Shown piece after piece: positions 45,706 through 53,767 of a stretch of DNA of 64,000 nucleotides (position 1 is the first letter of the stretch; each line of letters opens with the position of its first letter). The DNA is from Achromobacter sp. MYb9. GTDB lineage: Bacteria > Pseudomonadota > Gammaproteobacteria > Burkholderiales > Burkholderiaceae_B. A program made the translations under genes and the position numbers. The notes beneath the pieces were generated by a model, which saw nothing but the letters and a program-made list of their open reading frames with translations, did not search any database and had not been told where the DNA came from. The DNA lies in NCBI RefSeq assembly GCF_002975275.1, contig NZ_PCOQ01000001.1:1-64000 (forward strand). The letters are read 5' to 3'.

Positions 45706-45802
45706 TGGCCCCCACGCCGCGCATGCTTCGCATGCTTGCTGCCCCCCCGAGGGGGCGCTTTTTCCCTTGGGGCGGCCCGGCGGGAAAAAGCCCCCCCACG
45801 CC
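45706..45802. repeat. Dispersed GC-rich intergenic element (third site)
   Basis: Same modular order as the 82-bp units: CCCCCACGCCGCGCATGCTT, the C7-GAG-G5 hairpin, CCCTTGGGGCGGCCCGGCGGG and a final GCCCCCCCACGCC that begins a second unit but stops. In the gap 45545-45967; the remaining bases 45545-45705 show nothing recognisable. Confidence 0.85.
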
Positions 45803-45850
45803 GTGAAAAGGTGGCGGGTGCAGAAAAAAAGGCCCGGCGCCGGCCATTTA

Positions 45851-45946
45851 TTGACCGCAGGCGCCAAGCCTTTGTTATGACAGGACAATTTGGACATGCG
45901 CAAAGGCTATCCCAAGGCTTGTCCACAGTCGCTGTGGGTAACTTCC
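45851..45946. repeat. 96-base dispersed repeat, copy 1, with DnaA-box-like inverted pair
   Basis: Aligned without gaps to 49511-49606, 72 of 96 bases match. The most conserved part includes CTATCCCAAGGCTTGTCCAC and GCTGTGGGTAACTTCC. TTGTCCACA and TTACCCACA (inverted) each differ by one base from the DnaA box TTATCCACA. It lies just downstream of a minus-strand gene. Confidence 0.75.
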
Positions 45947-45967
45947 CCCGTCAGGCGTTTTCCGGCG

Positions 45968-46312
45968 TCAGGCGTTCCCCGCCGCCTGCATCGGGCCCGA
46001 CCAGGGTTCCGCGTCCAGCTGGAAACGCAACTCCTGGTATTCGCCGTCCACGCCCACCGAACGCAGCAGGCCGGCGTCCATGGCCTGGCCCAACGCACGA
46101 CGGCACAGGGTTTCGGGATCGTCGGGGAGTGACTGGAAGACACCGTCGGGAATGCGCAGGCGCAGCAGCGCCTGGGGATCACCGCGTTCCGCTGGCCGGC
46201 CGATATGGATGTGCGCGGGGTAACCGTGCGGGCACCAGATGCCGACGTGATACTTGCCTTCGGCGCCGGCGTCGGCGACATAGCCGGGATGATCGTATTT
46301 TGCGGTACCCAT
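45968..46312 (-). CDS. Hypothetical protein with His/Cys cluster
   Basis: 114 aa starting MGTAKYDHPGYV; GAGGAGG is well placed before the ATG, which supports this start over the longer frame. The segment HVGIWCPHGYPAHIHIG has four His and one Cys and might bind metal. No family recognised. A cytoplasmic protein, transcribed alone. Confidence 0.68.
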   Translation of the reverse strand: MGTAKYDHPGYVADAGAEGKYHVGIWCPHGYPAHIHIGRPAERGDPQALLRLRIPDGVFQSLPDDPETLCRRALGQAMDAGLLRSVGVDGEYQELRFQLDAEPWSGPMQAAGNA

Positions 46313-46453
46313 GGACCCTCCTCGAGTGCGGCGAACTAGCGCGCGTGACCCATGGTAGCTCAGGGCTGCGGCGCTGTGCGGCCTGCAATACCCGGGAAAC
46401 TCCGGGCTGGAACAAAGGATTGACCCAAGGCAAGTCACAGACAAAAAAAGGAC

Positions 46454-46486
46454 GAAAAAAAGCCGCGATTGGAATCGCGGCTTTTT
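46454..46486 (-). terminator. Intrinsic terminator after tRNA-fMet
   Basis: GCCGCGATT, two-base loop, AATCGCGGC and T-tract on the minus strand, ten bases past the tRNA CCA end. Confidence 0.88.
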
Positions 46487-46495
46487 CTCTGAAAC

Positions 46496-46572
<77 letters not shown>

Positions 46573-46592
46573 TCTGATGTTTGAACTATACA

Positions 46593-46982
46593 TCAGTTTG
46601 AAATCTTGTGCAGCGCAACCAGCGGATTATTCGTGTTTTCAGGCCCATTTATTCGAAAAATTCTCGCCGCCAGCCGGAAAAAGCGGTCCAAAGGACCCAG
46701 AACGTCCAAACAAATCACCTCCGCCGGGGCAATCGCCGTCACCCGCACTGCCCCACCGTAGCCGACCCCGTGCGCTTCACCCGCATTCAGGCGGATGGGC
46801 ACCGGCATAACCAGGCCATTCGCGGCTTCAACGCCGGCCGATGGCTCTTCGACGCGCACGCTGCCCGCCACGCAGACCAGCGTTGCGCCGGCTCGCAGCG
46901 TCAAAAACCGGCATGCGCCGGTGGCGATTTCCAGGCGATGGGCCGCGGGTTGGGTGAATTGGGCGTCGGGTTCGGCATTCAT
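46593..46982 (-). CDS. DUF2917-like small protein
   Basis: 129 aa. Short beta-rich protein; the segment CRFLTLRAGATLVCVAGSVRV followed by a later VGYGGAVRVTAIAP resembles DUF2917 (cupin-like small proteins of Burkholderiales). No catalytic residues recognised. It lies 21 bases upstream of tRNA-fMet on the same strand and divergent to the MocR gene, so it might be influenced by that regulator. Confidence 0.6.
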   Translation of the reverse strand: MNAEPDAQFTQPAAHRLEIATGACRFLTLRAGATLVCVAGSVRVEEPSAGVEAANGLVMPVPIRLNAGEAHGVGYGGAVRVTAIAPAEVICLDVLGPLDRFFRLAARIFRINGPENTNNPLVALHKISN

Positions 46983-47151
46983 GGTGATCTCCAGTCGGAC
47001 CGTGACAGGCTACGCGGCCCCTGCTTTGCGCAACAGCCACACCCCGCGCCTTTCTGTACCGATGCAGATGCTCGATTTCGATGCTGTTATGGTGTACTTT
47101 CCATGAATCTGTGCCTACCTTCATTCCAACCTCGGGGAGCATGATCGGCGC

Positions 47152-48591
47152 ATGGACCCACAACCGCTGTACCTCCGCCTGGCGAACCACTATCGGCGCG
47201 CCATCCAGACGGGCGTGCTGGCGCCCGCCCAGCGCATGCCGTCAGTCCGCACGCTGGTGCGCACCCATCATGTCAGCCTGTCCACCGCGTTGCAGGCGTG
47301 CCGCCAATTGGAAGACGACGGGCTGATCGAAGCCCGGCCCCGCTCGGGCTATTTCGTCTTGCAACCGCGCCGCAACAGCATCCCGCCGGTCAACGAACCC
47401 GACATCCGCCAGACACTCGGCGCAGCGCAGTACGTGGGCATTCATGACCGCGTCTCGGATTTCATCGCCAAGTGCGAGGCGCATCCCGTCAGCGCCAACT
47501 TCGCGCTGGCTGCGGCGGTGCCCGAGGCGTATCCGATGGAAGCGCTGAAACAGGCGATGACGCGAGCCCTGCGCATGTCGCCGCAGGTGCTGGTCAGCCC
47601 CGTCCCGCCGCAAGGCCATCCGGAGCTGCGCACGGTGCTGGCGCGCCGCGCGCTGGCCAACGGCATCAACGCCACGCCCGACGACGTCATCGTCACGCAC
47701 GGCTGCATCGAAGCGCTGAACCTGGCGCTGCGCGCGGTGGCGCGGCCCGGCGACACCATCGCCGTCGAATCGCCGACCTACTTCGGCCTGCTGCAGATCC
47801 TGGAGAGCCTCGGGATGCGGGCGCTGGAGATTCCCACCAGTCCGCAGAACGGCTTGTCGATCGAGGCGCTGGACCTGGCTTTCCAGACGCATGGCAATAT
47901 CCGCGCCGTCGTCGTGGTGCCCAACTTTCAGAACCCGCTGGGCTGCGTGATGCCCGACGCGGAAAAAGCCCGGCTGGTGGCGCTGTGCGAACGCCAGCAG
48001 GTGCCGTTGATCGAAGACGACACCTATGGCGCCCTGACCGACGACGACACCCCGCTCGCCGCGGCCAAGTCCTGGGACGCGACCGGCAACGTCATCTATT
48101 GCTCATCCATGCACAAGACCCTGGCGCCGGGCATGCGCCTGGGCTGGCTGCTGGGCGGGCGCTGGAAGGCCCGCATCGCCATGCTGAAGTTCGCGCAAAG
48201 CCGGCCCAACGAGCCCCTGGCGCAGATCGCGGTTGCCGAGTTCCTGGGATCGCGTGCCTATGACCGGCATCTGGCACGACTGCGCAGGCTGTTGAAAATC
48301 CAGCGCGACCAGACGGCCGAAGCCATTGCCGCGCACTTTCCGCGCGGCACCCGCCTGAGCGTGCCACAAGGCGGCATGCTGCTGTGGGTGGAAATGCCCG
48401 GCGGCCGGTCGGGCATGGACGTTTTCGAGGCCGCGCTTGAACAAGGCATCCGCGTCGCGCCGGGCGCGATGTTTTCGAATGGCACACGCTATAACCACTT
48501 CCTGCGCATCAGTTGCGGCCAGCGCACCACGCCTGACATCTCCCGCGCCCTGCTGACCCTGGCGCGCATCGTCGGCGAGCGCGAGGGATGA
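47152..48591 (+). CDS. MocR-type regulator: GntR helix-turn-helix fused to PLP aminotransferase fold
   Basis: 479 aa. N-terminal GntR winged helix (AIQTGVLAPAQRMPSVRTLV, then the SLSTALQACRQLEDDGLI recognition part). C-terminal fold-type I aminotransferase domain, with VVPNFQNPLG and the PLP Lys322 in SSMHKTLAPGMRLGW. MocR proteins usually regulate a nearby gene through PLP or an amino-compound effector. It overlaps the DedA gene by ATGA and faces the DUF2917 gene across 169 bases. Confidence 0.93.
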   Translation: MDPQPLYLRLANHYRRAIQTGVLAPAQRMPSVRTLVRTHHVSLSTALQACRQLEDDGLIEARPRSGYFVLQPRRNSIPPVNEPDIRQTLGAAQYVGIHDRVSDFIAKCEAHPVSANFALAAAVPEAYPMEALKQAMTRALRMSPQVLVSPVPPQGHPELRTVLARRALANGINATPDDVIVTHGCIEALNLALRAVARPGDTIAVESPTYFGLLQILESLGMRALEIPTSPQNGLSIEALDLAFQTHGNIRAVVVVPNFQNPLGCVMPDAEKARLVALCERQQVPLIEDDTYGALTDDDTPLAAAKSWDATGNVIYCSSMHKTLAPGMRLGWLLGGRWKARIAMLKFAQSRPNEPLAQIAVAEFLGSRAYDRHLARLRRLLKIQRDQTAEAIAAHFPRGTRLSVPQGGMLLWVEMPGGRSGMDVFEAALEQGIRVAPGAMFSNGTRYNHFLRISCGQRTTPDISRALLTLARIVGEREG

Positions 48592-49151
48592 ATCCGGCGC
48601 TGCACCAGTTCATCGTCGACTACGGTTTATGGGCCGTGCTGGGCGGCACCTTCCTGGAAGGCGAAAGCGTGGTGGTGTTCGCGGGATTCCTGGCGCATCA
48701 GCATCTGCTGCGCTTGCCCGAAGTGATGCTGTGCGCCTTCGCCGGTTCTTTCGTGGCCGACCAGTTGCTGTTCTTCCTGGGCCGGCGCTATCGCGATCAC
48801 CGTCTGGTGCGGCGCATCCGCGAGAAGCCCGCCTTCGAACGCGCCCTGGCGCTTGTCGACCGGTATCCGCACGGCTTTATCCTGAGCCTGCGTTTCCTGT
48901 ATGGGCTGCGCACCGTCGGTCCGGTGGCCTTGGGTATGTCCCGCGTGCCGGCGCTGCGCTTCCTGGTGCTCAATGCGATCGCCGCCGCCATCTGGGCGGC
49001 AGGCTTCAGCCTGCTGGGCTACGTCTTCGGGCAGACCATCGAGTCGCTGCTGGGGCGCCTGCATGGCGTGGAAACCAAACTGGCGGTGGCCGCCGTGATC
49101 GGCGTGGCGATCTGGCTGGCATACCACCTCGCCGCACGGCGCAGGCGCTGA
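48588..49151 (+). CDS. DedA-family membrane protein
   Basis: 187 aa, 4-5 membrane segments. Family blocks: FLEGESVVVFAGFLAHQ near the start, FLGRRYRD and the RFLYGLRTVGPVALGMS loop with conserved Arg and Pro. DedA proteins are thought to scramble or flip lipids such as undecaprenyl phosphate and to matter for envelope stress. ATGA overlap with the MocR gene shows translational coupling. Confidence 0.9.
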   Translation: MNPALHQFIVDYGLWAVLGGTFLEGESVVVFAGFLAHQHLLRLPEVMLCAFAGSFVADQLLFFLGRRYRDHRLVRRIREKPAFERALALVDRYPHGFILSLRFLYGLRTVGPVALGMSRVPALRFLVLNAIAAAIWAAGFSLLGYVFGQTIESLLGRLHGVETKLAVAAVIGVAIWLAYHLAARRRR

Positions 49152-49158
49152 CCGGAAG

Positions 49159-49431
49159 TCAACAGACGACGCGGCCGCTGGCGTACAGCACGTGACGCCG
49201 CCGTGCCTTGCGGTACCAGCCGCCGATCAGCGGCAGCAACGCCAGACGGCGCAGGATGGGATGACGCTGGTCGAAGTCGTGCCAGGCCTTGAAGCCATGC
49301 CCCATGCGCTCCCAGCTCTGGCGCGCTTCGGGAGTAAGTTTGCCGGGGTCGAACGCCGCCAGCTTTGCCGCTTCCGAGACGCGGGCCAACATGGCCCCGC
49401 CCCGGTGTTCCAATCGATACTGAGTCCGCAT
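49159..49431 (-). CDS. Hypothetical protein
   Basis: 90 aa from MRTQYRLEHRGG; upstream in-frame ATGs extend the frame, and none has a clear ribosome-binding site, so the start is uncertain. The protein is basic, with a Trp-containing middle (SWERMGHGFKAWHDFDQRHP) and one weakly hydrophobic segment near the C-terminus. No family recognised. Its stop is 7 bases from the convergent DedA stop. Confidence 0.5.
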   Translation of the reverse strand: MRTQYRLEHRGGAMLARVSEAAKLAAFDPGKLTPEARQSWERMGHGFKAWHDFDQRHPILRRLALLPLIGGWYRKARRRHVLYASGRVVC

Positions 49432-49510
49432 GGGGCCGCATATTACCCGGCTTGGGCGTCCCGTGTAGGACATTGAAACAGGGACTTTGAAAGCGCAAAA
49501 GGAGCCACCT

Positions 49511-49606
49511 TTGACCGCCCTTTCCAAGCCCTTGTTAACAAAGGAAATTACGCATCTATGCCCGGACTATCCCAAGGCTTGTCCACAGAAGCTGTGGGTA
49601 ACTTCC
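49511..49606. repeat. 96-base dispersed repeat, copy 2
   Basis: Gap-free partner of 45851-45946 (72 of 96 bases identical). Contains CTATCCCAAGGCTTGTCCAC and GCTGTGGGTAACTTCC, with DnaA-box-like TTGTCCACA and inverted TTACCCACA. As with copy 1, it lies just downstream of a minus-strand stop codon (11 bases here). Confidence 0.75.
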
Positions 49607-49617
49607 GCGCGGAACCG

Positions 49618-49863
49618 TTACTTCAGCGCGGTGGCGATCATGTCGCGCACGCTTTCGAAACCCGCCACGTATTGCGGATTTTCGGAGCGGGCCAGCAGGC
49701 TGGAGTAGTTCTGCTCAAGTTGGGCCTCGATCGCTTCGCGCAAACCGGGCGACGCCTTGACCAGATGCAGCATCGACAGCAAGGTCGAATTCAGCGCATC
49801 GATACGGCCGCCCTGGTGCGAAATGGTGTGCACGATGACGGCGATTTGTTCCTGGATGTCCAT
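49618..49863 (-). CDS. Hypothetical small helical protein
   Basis: 81 aa starting MDIQEQIAVIVHTISHQGG; an ideal AGGAGG lies seven bases before the ATG. All predicted helix, no Cys, acidic-neutral. Recognised family: none. Probably a small cytoplasmic protein, expressed alone. Confidence 0.72.
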   Translation of the reverse strand: MDIQEQIAVIVHTISHQGGRIDALNSTLLSMLHLVKASPGLREAIEAQLEQNYSSLLARSENPQYVAGFESVRDMIATALK

Positions 49864-50033
49864 GTATAAGCCTCCTGGCATTGTGAGTCGGCGCAAATCC
49901 TAGCATGGCGCTGCGGGCCCGACGGCGCTAGGCAAGCGCCACGCGCCGCGCTAGCATGAAGCGTAGCCGCAAGGGCACCGCGGCGCACGCCCCCGGCGCC
50001 ATCCACGGCGCCCCGGGCCACCGGAGCGCGCTC

Positions 50034-50639
50034 ATGAAGACGATCCAGAACTACGCCCCCCCGGACGCCCAGTCCCTGCAGCGCTTGCAGGACAGCCTGG
50101 GCTACAGCGACGCACGCATGGCGGAACTGGCGGGGTTGGATGCAGCCACGCCCTGGCCCAGCTACGCCGGCGGCCCCGAACCGCGCCAGCTGGGTCGCCA
50201 GCGCCTGTTCTATATGATGGCCCGCCTGACGCTGGACGAGCGGGAATGGCAGAAGGTGCTGGCCGCCATGCACGACGCTGGCGCCCGCTTCGACTACGAA
50301 GACCCACTGGTCGCCGAAGCGCCGCCCGCGCCGGAACCCGAGGCCGACGAAGAGCGCAAATTCGGCATGCTGCTTGTCAGCCGCAACGGCGCCTTCCACG
50401 AAATGGAGCAGCTGCGCGAGTTCGCGCATTTCGCCCATGAATCCGATGTCAGCCGCTTCGTGCATACGGTGTTCTACGACAGCGACATCGACCTGTGCCG
50501 CTTTCGCTTCGCCGATCACGACGGGCTGGACGACGCCAGCCGCGACCGCATCTTCGACGCCGCGCACAAGACCATCACGCGCTTCGAGTTCGACGGCCGC
50601 ATCTACCATGGCGGCATCCCGCCGGAATCCGACGGCTAA
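50034..50639 (+). CDS. Hypothetical protein with XRE-like N-terminus
   Basis: 201 aa. The first 90 residues (LQRLQDSLGYSDARMAEL, GRQRLFYMMARLTLDERE) are helical with an XRE-like helix-turn-helix feel. After an acidic Pro-rich linker, a C-terminal half has KFGMLLVSRNGAFHEMEQLR and RFRFADHDGLDDASRDRIFD. No family named. Upstream frame is open but the ATG at 50034 gives the more compact protein. Confidence 0.6.
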   Translation: MKTIQNYAPPDAQSLQRLQDSLGYSDARMAELAGLDAATPWPSYAGGPEPRQLGRQRLFYMMARLTLDEREWQKVLAAMHDAGARFDYEDPLVAEAPPAPEPEADEERKFGMLLVSRNGAFHEMEQLREFAHFAHESDVSRFVHTVFYDSDIDLCRFRFADHDGLDDASRDRIFDAAHKTITRFEFDGRIYHGGIPPESDG

Positions 50640-50787
50640 GCCGCCCGCCTCTCCGCCCATGCCGCATCGGCAGTCACGCATCGGCCGTCAAGCATTGGCA
50701 GCCACCCGCGCGCATGCCTGCGCATTGACGCCGGCATGCCGCGGCCTGTACCGTCGGCACTCCTGTCCCCGCCCCTTCGCCCTCCGC

Positions 50788-51246
50788 ATGAACGAACGAC
50801 TCGACGCCATTGACCGGCAACTGCTCAGCCTGCTTTCCGCCAACGCGCGCGAACCCGCCGCCATTCTGGCGCGCAAGCTGGGGCTGGCCCGCACCACCGT
50901 GGTGGCGCGCATTGCGCGGCTGGAGCGCGAGCACATCGTTTCGGGTTATGGCGTGCGCCTGGGCCGGCTACTGGAAGAAGCCGCCGTGCGCGCTTACTGC
51001 TTCATCAGCGTGCTGCCCAAAACGCCCGCTGCCGTGATCCGCGAACTGGAACGGATGCCCGAAGTGGAAGAGGTGTCTTCCGTGAGCGGCCCCTACGACT
51101 ATCTGATTTTCCTGCGTTGTGAAACCCATGAACAGCTGGATGAATTGCTGGACCGCATCGGCCTGATCGACGGCGTCAAGCAGACGCAGACGTCGATCGT
51201 GCTGAGCCGCAAGGTGGACCGCCGCAGCGCCGTCGCTGCCCCCTGA
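50788..51246 (+). CDS. Lrp/AsnC-family transcriptional regulator
   Basis: 152 aa, typical length. N-terminal helix-turn-helix: LDAIDRQLLSLLSANAREPA followed by ARKLGLARTTVVARIARLE. C-terminal RAM domain with VSSVSGPYDYLIFLRCE, where Lrp proteins bind amino acids. The ATG at 50788 is the family start, though the frame is open upstream. Targets unknown; it is followed by the lipoprotein-pdxA-like pair. Confidence 0.93.
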   Translation: MNERLDAIDRQLLSLLSANAREPAAILARKLGLARTTVVARIARLEREHIVSGYGVRLGRLLEEAAVRAYCFISVLPKTPAAVIRELERMPEVEEVSSVSGPYDYLIFLRCETHEQLDELLDRIGLIDGVKQTQTSIVLSRKVDRRSAVAAP

Positions 51247-51328
51247 CGCGCGGGCCCCGCGCCGCCCGCCTTTTCTCGCGGCCCGACATGGTGTTGTAAT
51301 GGCGGATAACGAGATTTCTGGACAACCC

Positions 51329-51637
51329 ATGCTTGCACGCCTTGCCTCCGCCGCCGCCCTGTTGACCCTGCTTGCCGCCTGTTCCAGCATGAGCGAGGTC
51401 ACGTCCGTCGACAAGGACACGTACAGCGTTACGTACAGTTCGGGCACGCAGCTGCTGACCTGGGTCGAACTCAAGAATCAGACGCTGCAACGCGCCGATC
51501 AATACTGCCAATCCCTGGGCCGCAAGCTGCAAAAGCCCAAGGTGACGTCCAACCATGCGACGGGCCTGGGCTCCAAGCGCGCGACCGTGACATTCGAATG
51601 CGGCGTCATCGATCCTCCTAAAGACAAAGCATCGTGA
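51329..51637 (+). CDS. Hypothetical lipoprotein
   Basis: 102 aa. Signal and lipobox LLAAC (Cys18) indicate a lipoprotein. The mature part has Cys in RADQYCQSLG and TFECGVIDPP, which could pair. No family recognised. The PdxA-family start overlaps its stop as GTGA, so the two are coupled despite unrelated roles. Confidence 0.75.
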   Translation: MLARLASAAALLTLLAACSSMSEVTSVDKDTYSVTYSSGTQLLTWVELKNQTLQRADQYCQSLGRKLQKPKVTSNHATGLGSKRATVTFECGVIDPPKDKAS

Positions 51638-52614
51638 AATCCTCCCTGCCCGTGGGAATCACCATGGGCGATGCCGCCGGCATCGGCCCCGAAATCGTCG
51701 TCAAGGCGTATGCGCGAGGCTTGAATGCGCCCTGCGTGGTGTACGGCGACGCCGGCGCGCTGCGCCGTGCCGCGGCCCAGTTGGGCGCGCGCCTGGATAT
51801 CGTTGAAATCGGCAGCGTGGACCAGGCCCAGCCCGATGCGGGGCGCATCAACGTCGTTGCCTGCAGCCCCGCCTTGCCGGCCGACCTGCCCGCCGGGCAG
51901 ATCAGCGCCGCCGCCGGGCGCGGCGCCTACGACTACGTCTGCGCCGCCATCGACGACGCGCAGGCCGGCCGCATCCGCGCGATCGTCACCGCCCCGCTGA
52001 ACAAGAAGTCCATGCACGAGGCCGGCATCGATTATCCCGGGCACACCGAGATCCTGGCGGAGCGTTCCGCAACGCAGGACTTTGCCATGATGCTGGCCAA
52101 CGACGAGCTGCGCGTCCTGCTGGTCACGATCCATGTCTCGCTGGCGGACGTCATCGCCCGCATCACGCCCGACGCCGAATTGACCGCGATGCGGCTGGCC
52201 GACCGCGCGTGCCGGCAAATGGGCATTGCCGCGCCCCGGGTGGCGGTGGCCGGACTGAACCCGCATGCGGGCGAAGGCGGCAAGTTCGGCCGCGAAGACA
52301 TCGACATCATCGAGCCCGCCATCGCTCGCGCCCGCGACGAAGGCATCGATGCCAGCGGCCCGTGGCCCGGCGACACGATCTTCATGCGTGCGCGCCGCGG
52401 CGAATTCGACATCGTCGTGGCCCAGTACCACGATCAAGGCCTGATCCCCGTCAAGTACCTGGGACTGGACCACGGCGTGAACGTCACGGTGGGGCTGCCT
52501 TTCGTGCGCACCAGTGTCGACCACGGCACCGCTTTCGACATTGCGGGCCGCGGCGTGGCCGACCAGGCCTCGCTGGTCGCCGCCTTCGATCTGGCGCTGG
52601 CCATGACGCCCTAG
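51634..52614 (+). CDS. PdxA-family 4-phosphohydroxy-acid dehydrogenase
   Basis: 326 aa starting with GTG at 51634. PdxA oxidatively decarboxylates 4-hydroxythreonine 4-phosphate in vitamin B6 synthesis; PdxA2 branches act on threonate or erythronate 4-phosphate in sugar-acid catabolism. Metal and phosphate residues are in ITMGDAAGIGPEI, APLNKKSMH, YPGHTEILAE, GLNPHAGEGGKFGREDID and YHDQGLIPVKYLG. GREDID in place of the GxEEID seen in biosynthetic PdxA leans to the PdxA2 type. Subgroup is therefore uncertain. Confidence 0.85.
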   Translation: MKSSLPVGITMGDAAGIGPEIVVKAYARGLNAPCVVYGDAGALRRAAAQLGARLDIVEIGSVDQAQPDAGRINVVACSPALPADLPAGQISAAAGRGAYDYVCAAIDDAQAGRIRAIVTAPLNKKSMHEAGIDYPGHTEILAERSATQDFAMMLANDELRVLLVTIHVSLADVIARITPDAELTAMRLADRACRQMGIAAPRVAVAGLNPHAGEGGKFGREDIDIIEPAIARARDEGIDASGPWPGDTIFMRARRGEFDIVVAQYHDQGLIPVKYLGLDHGVNVTVGLPFVRTSVDHGTAFDIAGRGVADQASLVAAFDLALAMTP

Positions 52615-52726
52615 GGGCTCCGGCCCGGCGTGGGCCCTAGGGCCGCGGCGGGCGCGGGACTACAATACGCCCCGTTTCCGGCGCCCTTGCGCGCCGCCGC
52701 TTTCCCGACTTGCCCTTTATCCCTTT

Positions 52727-53704
52727 ATGTCACGCCTTGTCCGCCTTCTGCCCGACCGCTTCACCCTCTACCTGATCTGCACCGTCATCATCGCCAGCAT
52801 CGTGCCCGCGCACGGCCAAGGCGTCGTGATATTTGGCTGGATCACCAACATTGCCGTCGGCCTGCTGTTCTTCCTGCACGGGGCGCGCCTGTCCCGCGAG
52901 GCCATCATTGCCGGCCTGACGCACTGGAAGTTGCACCTGACCATCTTCTCCGCCACGTTCCTGATGTTCCCCTTGCTGGGCCTGGCCCTCAAGCCGGTGC
53001 TGGAACCGCTGGTGACCCCCGAGCTTTATCTGGGCATCCTGTTCCTGTGCTGCCTGCCCGCCACGGTGCAGTCGGCCATCGCGTTCACCTCCATGGCGCG
53101 CGGCAACGTGCCCGCCGCCGTGTGCAGCGCGTCGGCATCCAGCCTGCTGGGTATTTTCCTGACGCCGCTGCTGGTCGGCACGGTGGTGGCCAACGCCGGC
53201 AGCGCCCCGATCTCGTTCGACGCGGTCGGAAAAATCATGCTGCAACTGTTGCTGCCCTTCGTGCTGGGCCAGTTCGCCCGCCGCTGGATCGGCGCCTGGG
53301 TGCACAAGCACAAGGCGATGCTGAAGTTCGTCGACCAGGGTTCGATCCTGCTGGTGGTCTACACCGCGTTCTCGGAAGCCATCAATGAAGGCCTGTGGAG
53401 CACCACGCCGATCCCCGCCCTGGTGGGTCTGGTGGTCTGCTGCGCCGTGATCCTGGCCCTGGCGCTGGGCCTGTCCGCGCTGGCCGGCAAGCTGTTGGGC
53501 TTCAATGTCGAAGACCGCATCACCCTGCTCTTCTGCGGCTCGAAAAAGAGCCTGGCCAGCGGCATCCCGATGGCGCAGGTGCTGTTCGCCGGCCACGCGG
53601 TCGGCGCCATCGTGCTGCCCCTGATGCTGTTCCACCAGATCCAGCTGATGGTGTGCGGCGTCCTGGCCGCACGCTACGGCAAGCGTCCTGAAATCGAAGG
53701 CTGA
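52727..53704 (+). CDS. Bile-acid:sodium symporter-like (SBF) transporter
   Basis: 325 aa, nine to ten membrane segments. FLHGARLSREAIIAGL, CCLPATVQSAIAFTSMARGN and CGSKKSLASGIPMAQVLF are the landmarks of the PF13593 (YfeH-type) branch, including the broken-helix crossover regions. Substrate unknown; members have been linked to organic anions. Follows pdxA-like by 112 bases and ends at a bidirectional terminator shared with dnaB. Confidence 0.9.
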   Translation: MSRLVRLLPDRFTLYLICTVIIASIVPAHGQGVVIFGWITNIAVGLLFFLHGARLSREAIIAGLTHWKLHLTIFSATFLMFPLLGLALKPVLEPLVTPELYLGILFLCCLPATVQSAIAFTSMARGNVPAAVCSASASSLLGIFLTPLLVGTVVANAGSAPISFDAVGKIMLQLLLPFVLGQFARRWIGAWVHKHKAMLKFVDQGSILLVVYTAFSEAINEGLWSTTPIPALVGLVVCCAVILALALGLSALAGKLLGFNVEDRITLLFCGSKKSLASGIPMAQVLFAGHAVGAIVLPLMLFHQIQLMVCGVLAARYGKRPEIEG

Positions 53705-53719
53705 GCCCGCCCGAGACGT

Positions 53720-53750
53720 AAAAAAACCGCGCCACGGCGCGGTTTTTTTT
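53720..53750. terminator. Bidirectional terminator between the SBF gene and dnaB
   Basis: A-tract, stem CCGCGCC/GGCGCGG with a short loop, then eight T. Symmetric A/T tracts let it serve the convergent genes on both sides. Confidence 0.9.
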
Positions 53751-53767
53751 GGGGGTATCGCCAGGCG

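Noticed and set aside
45907-45946. Replication origin suggested by DnaA-box-like sequences
   Set aside because: Only two imperfect boxes, no AT-rich unwinding element or dnaA/dnaN; the same repeat occurs again at 49567.
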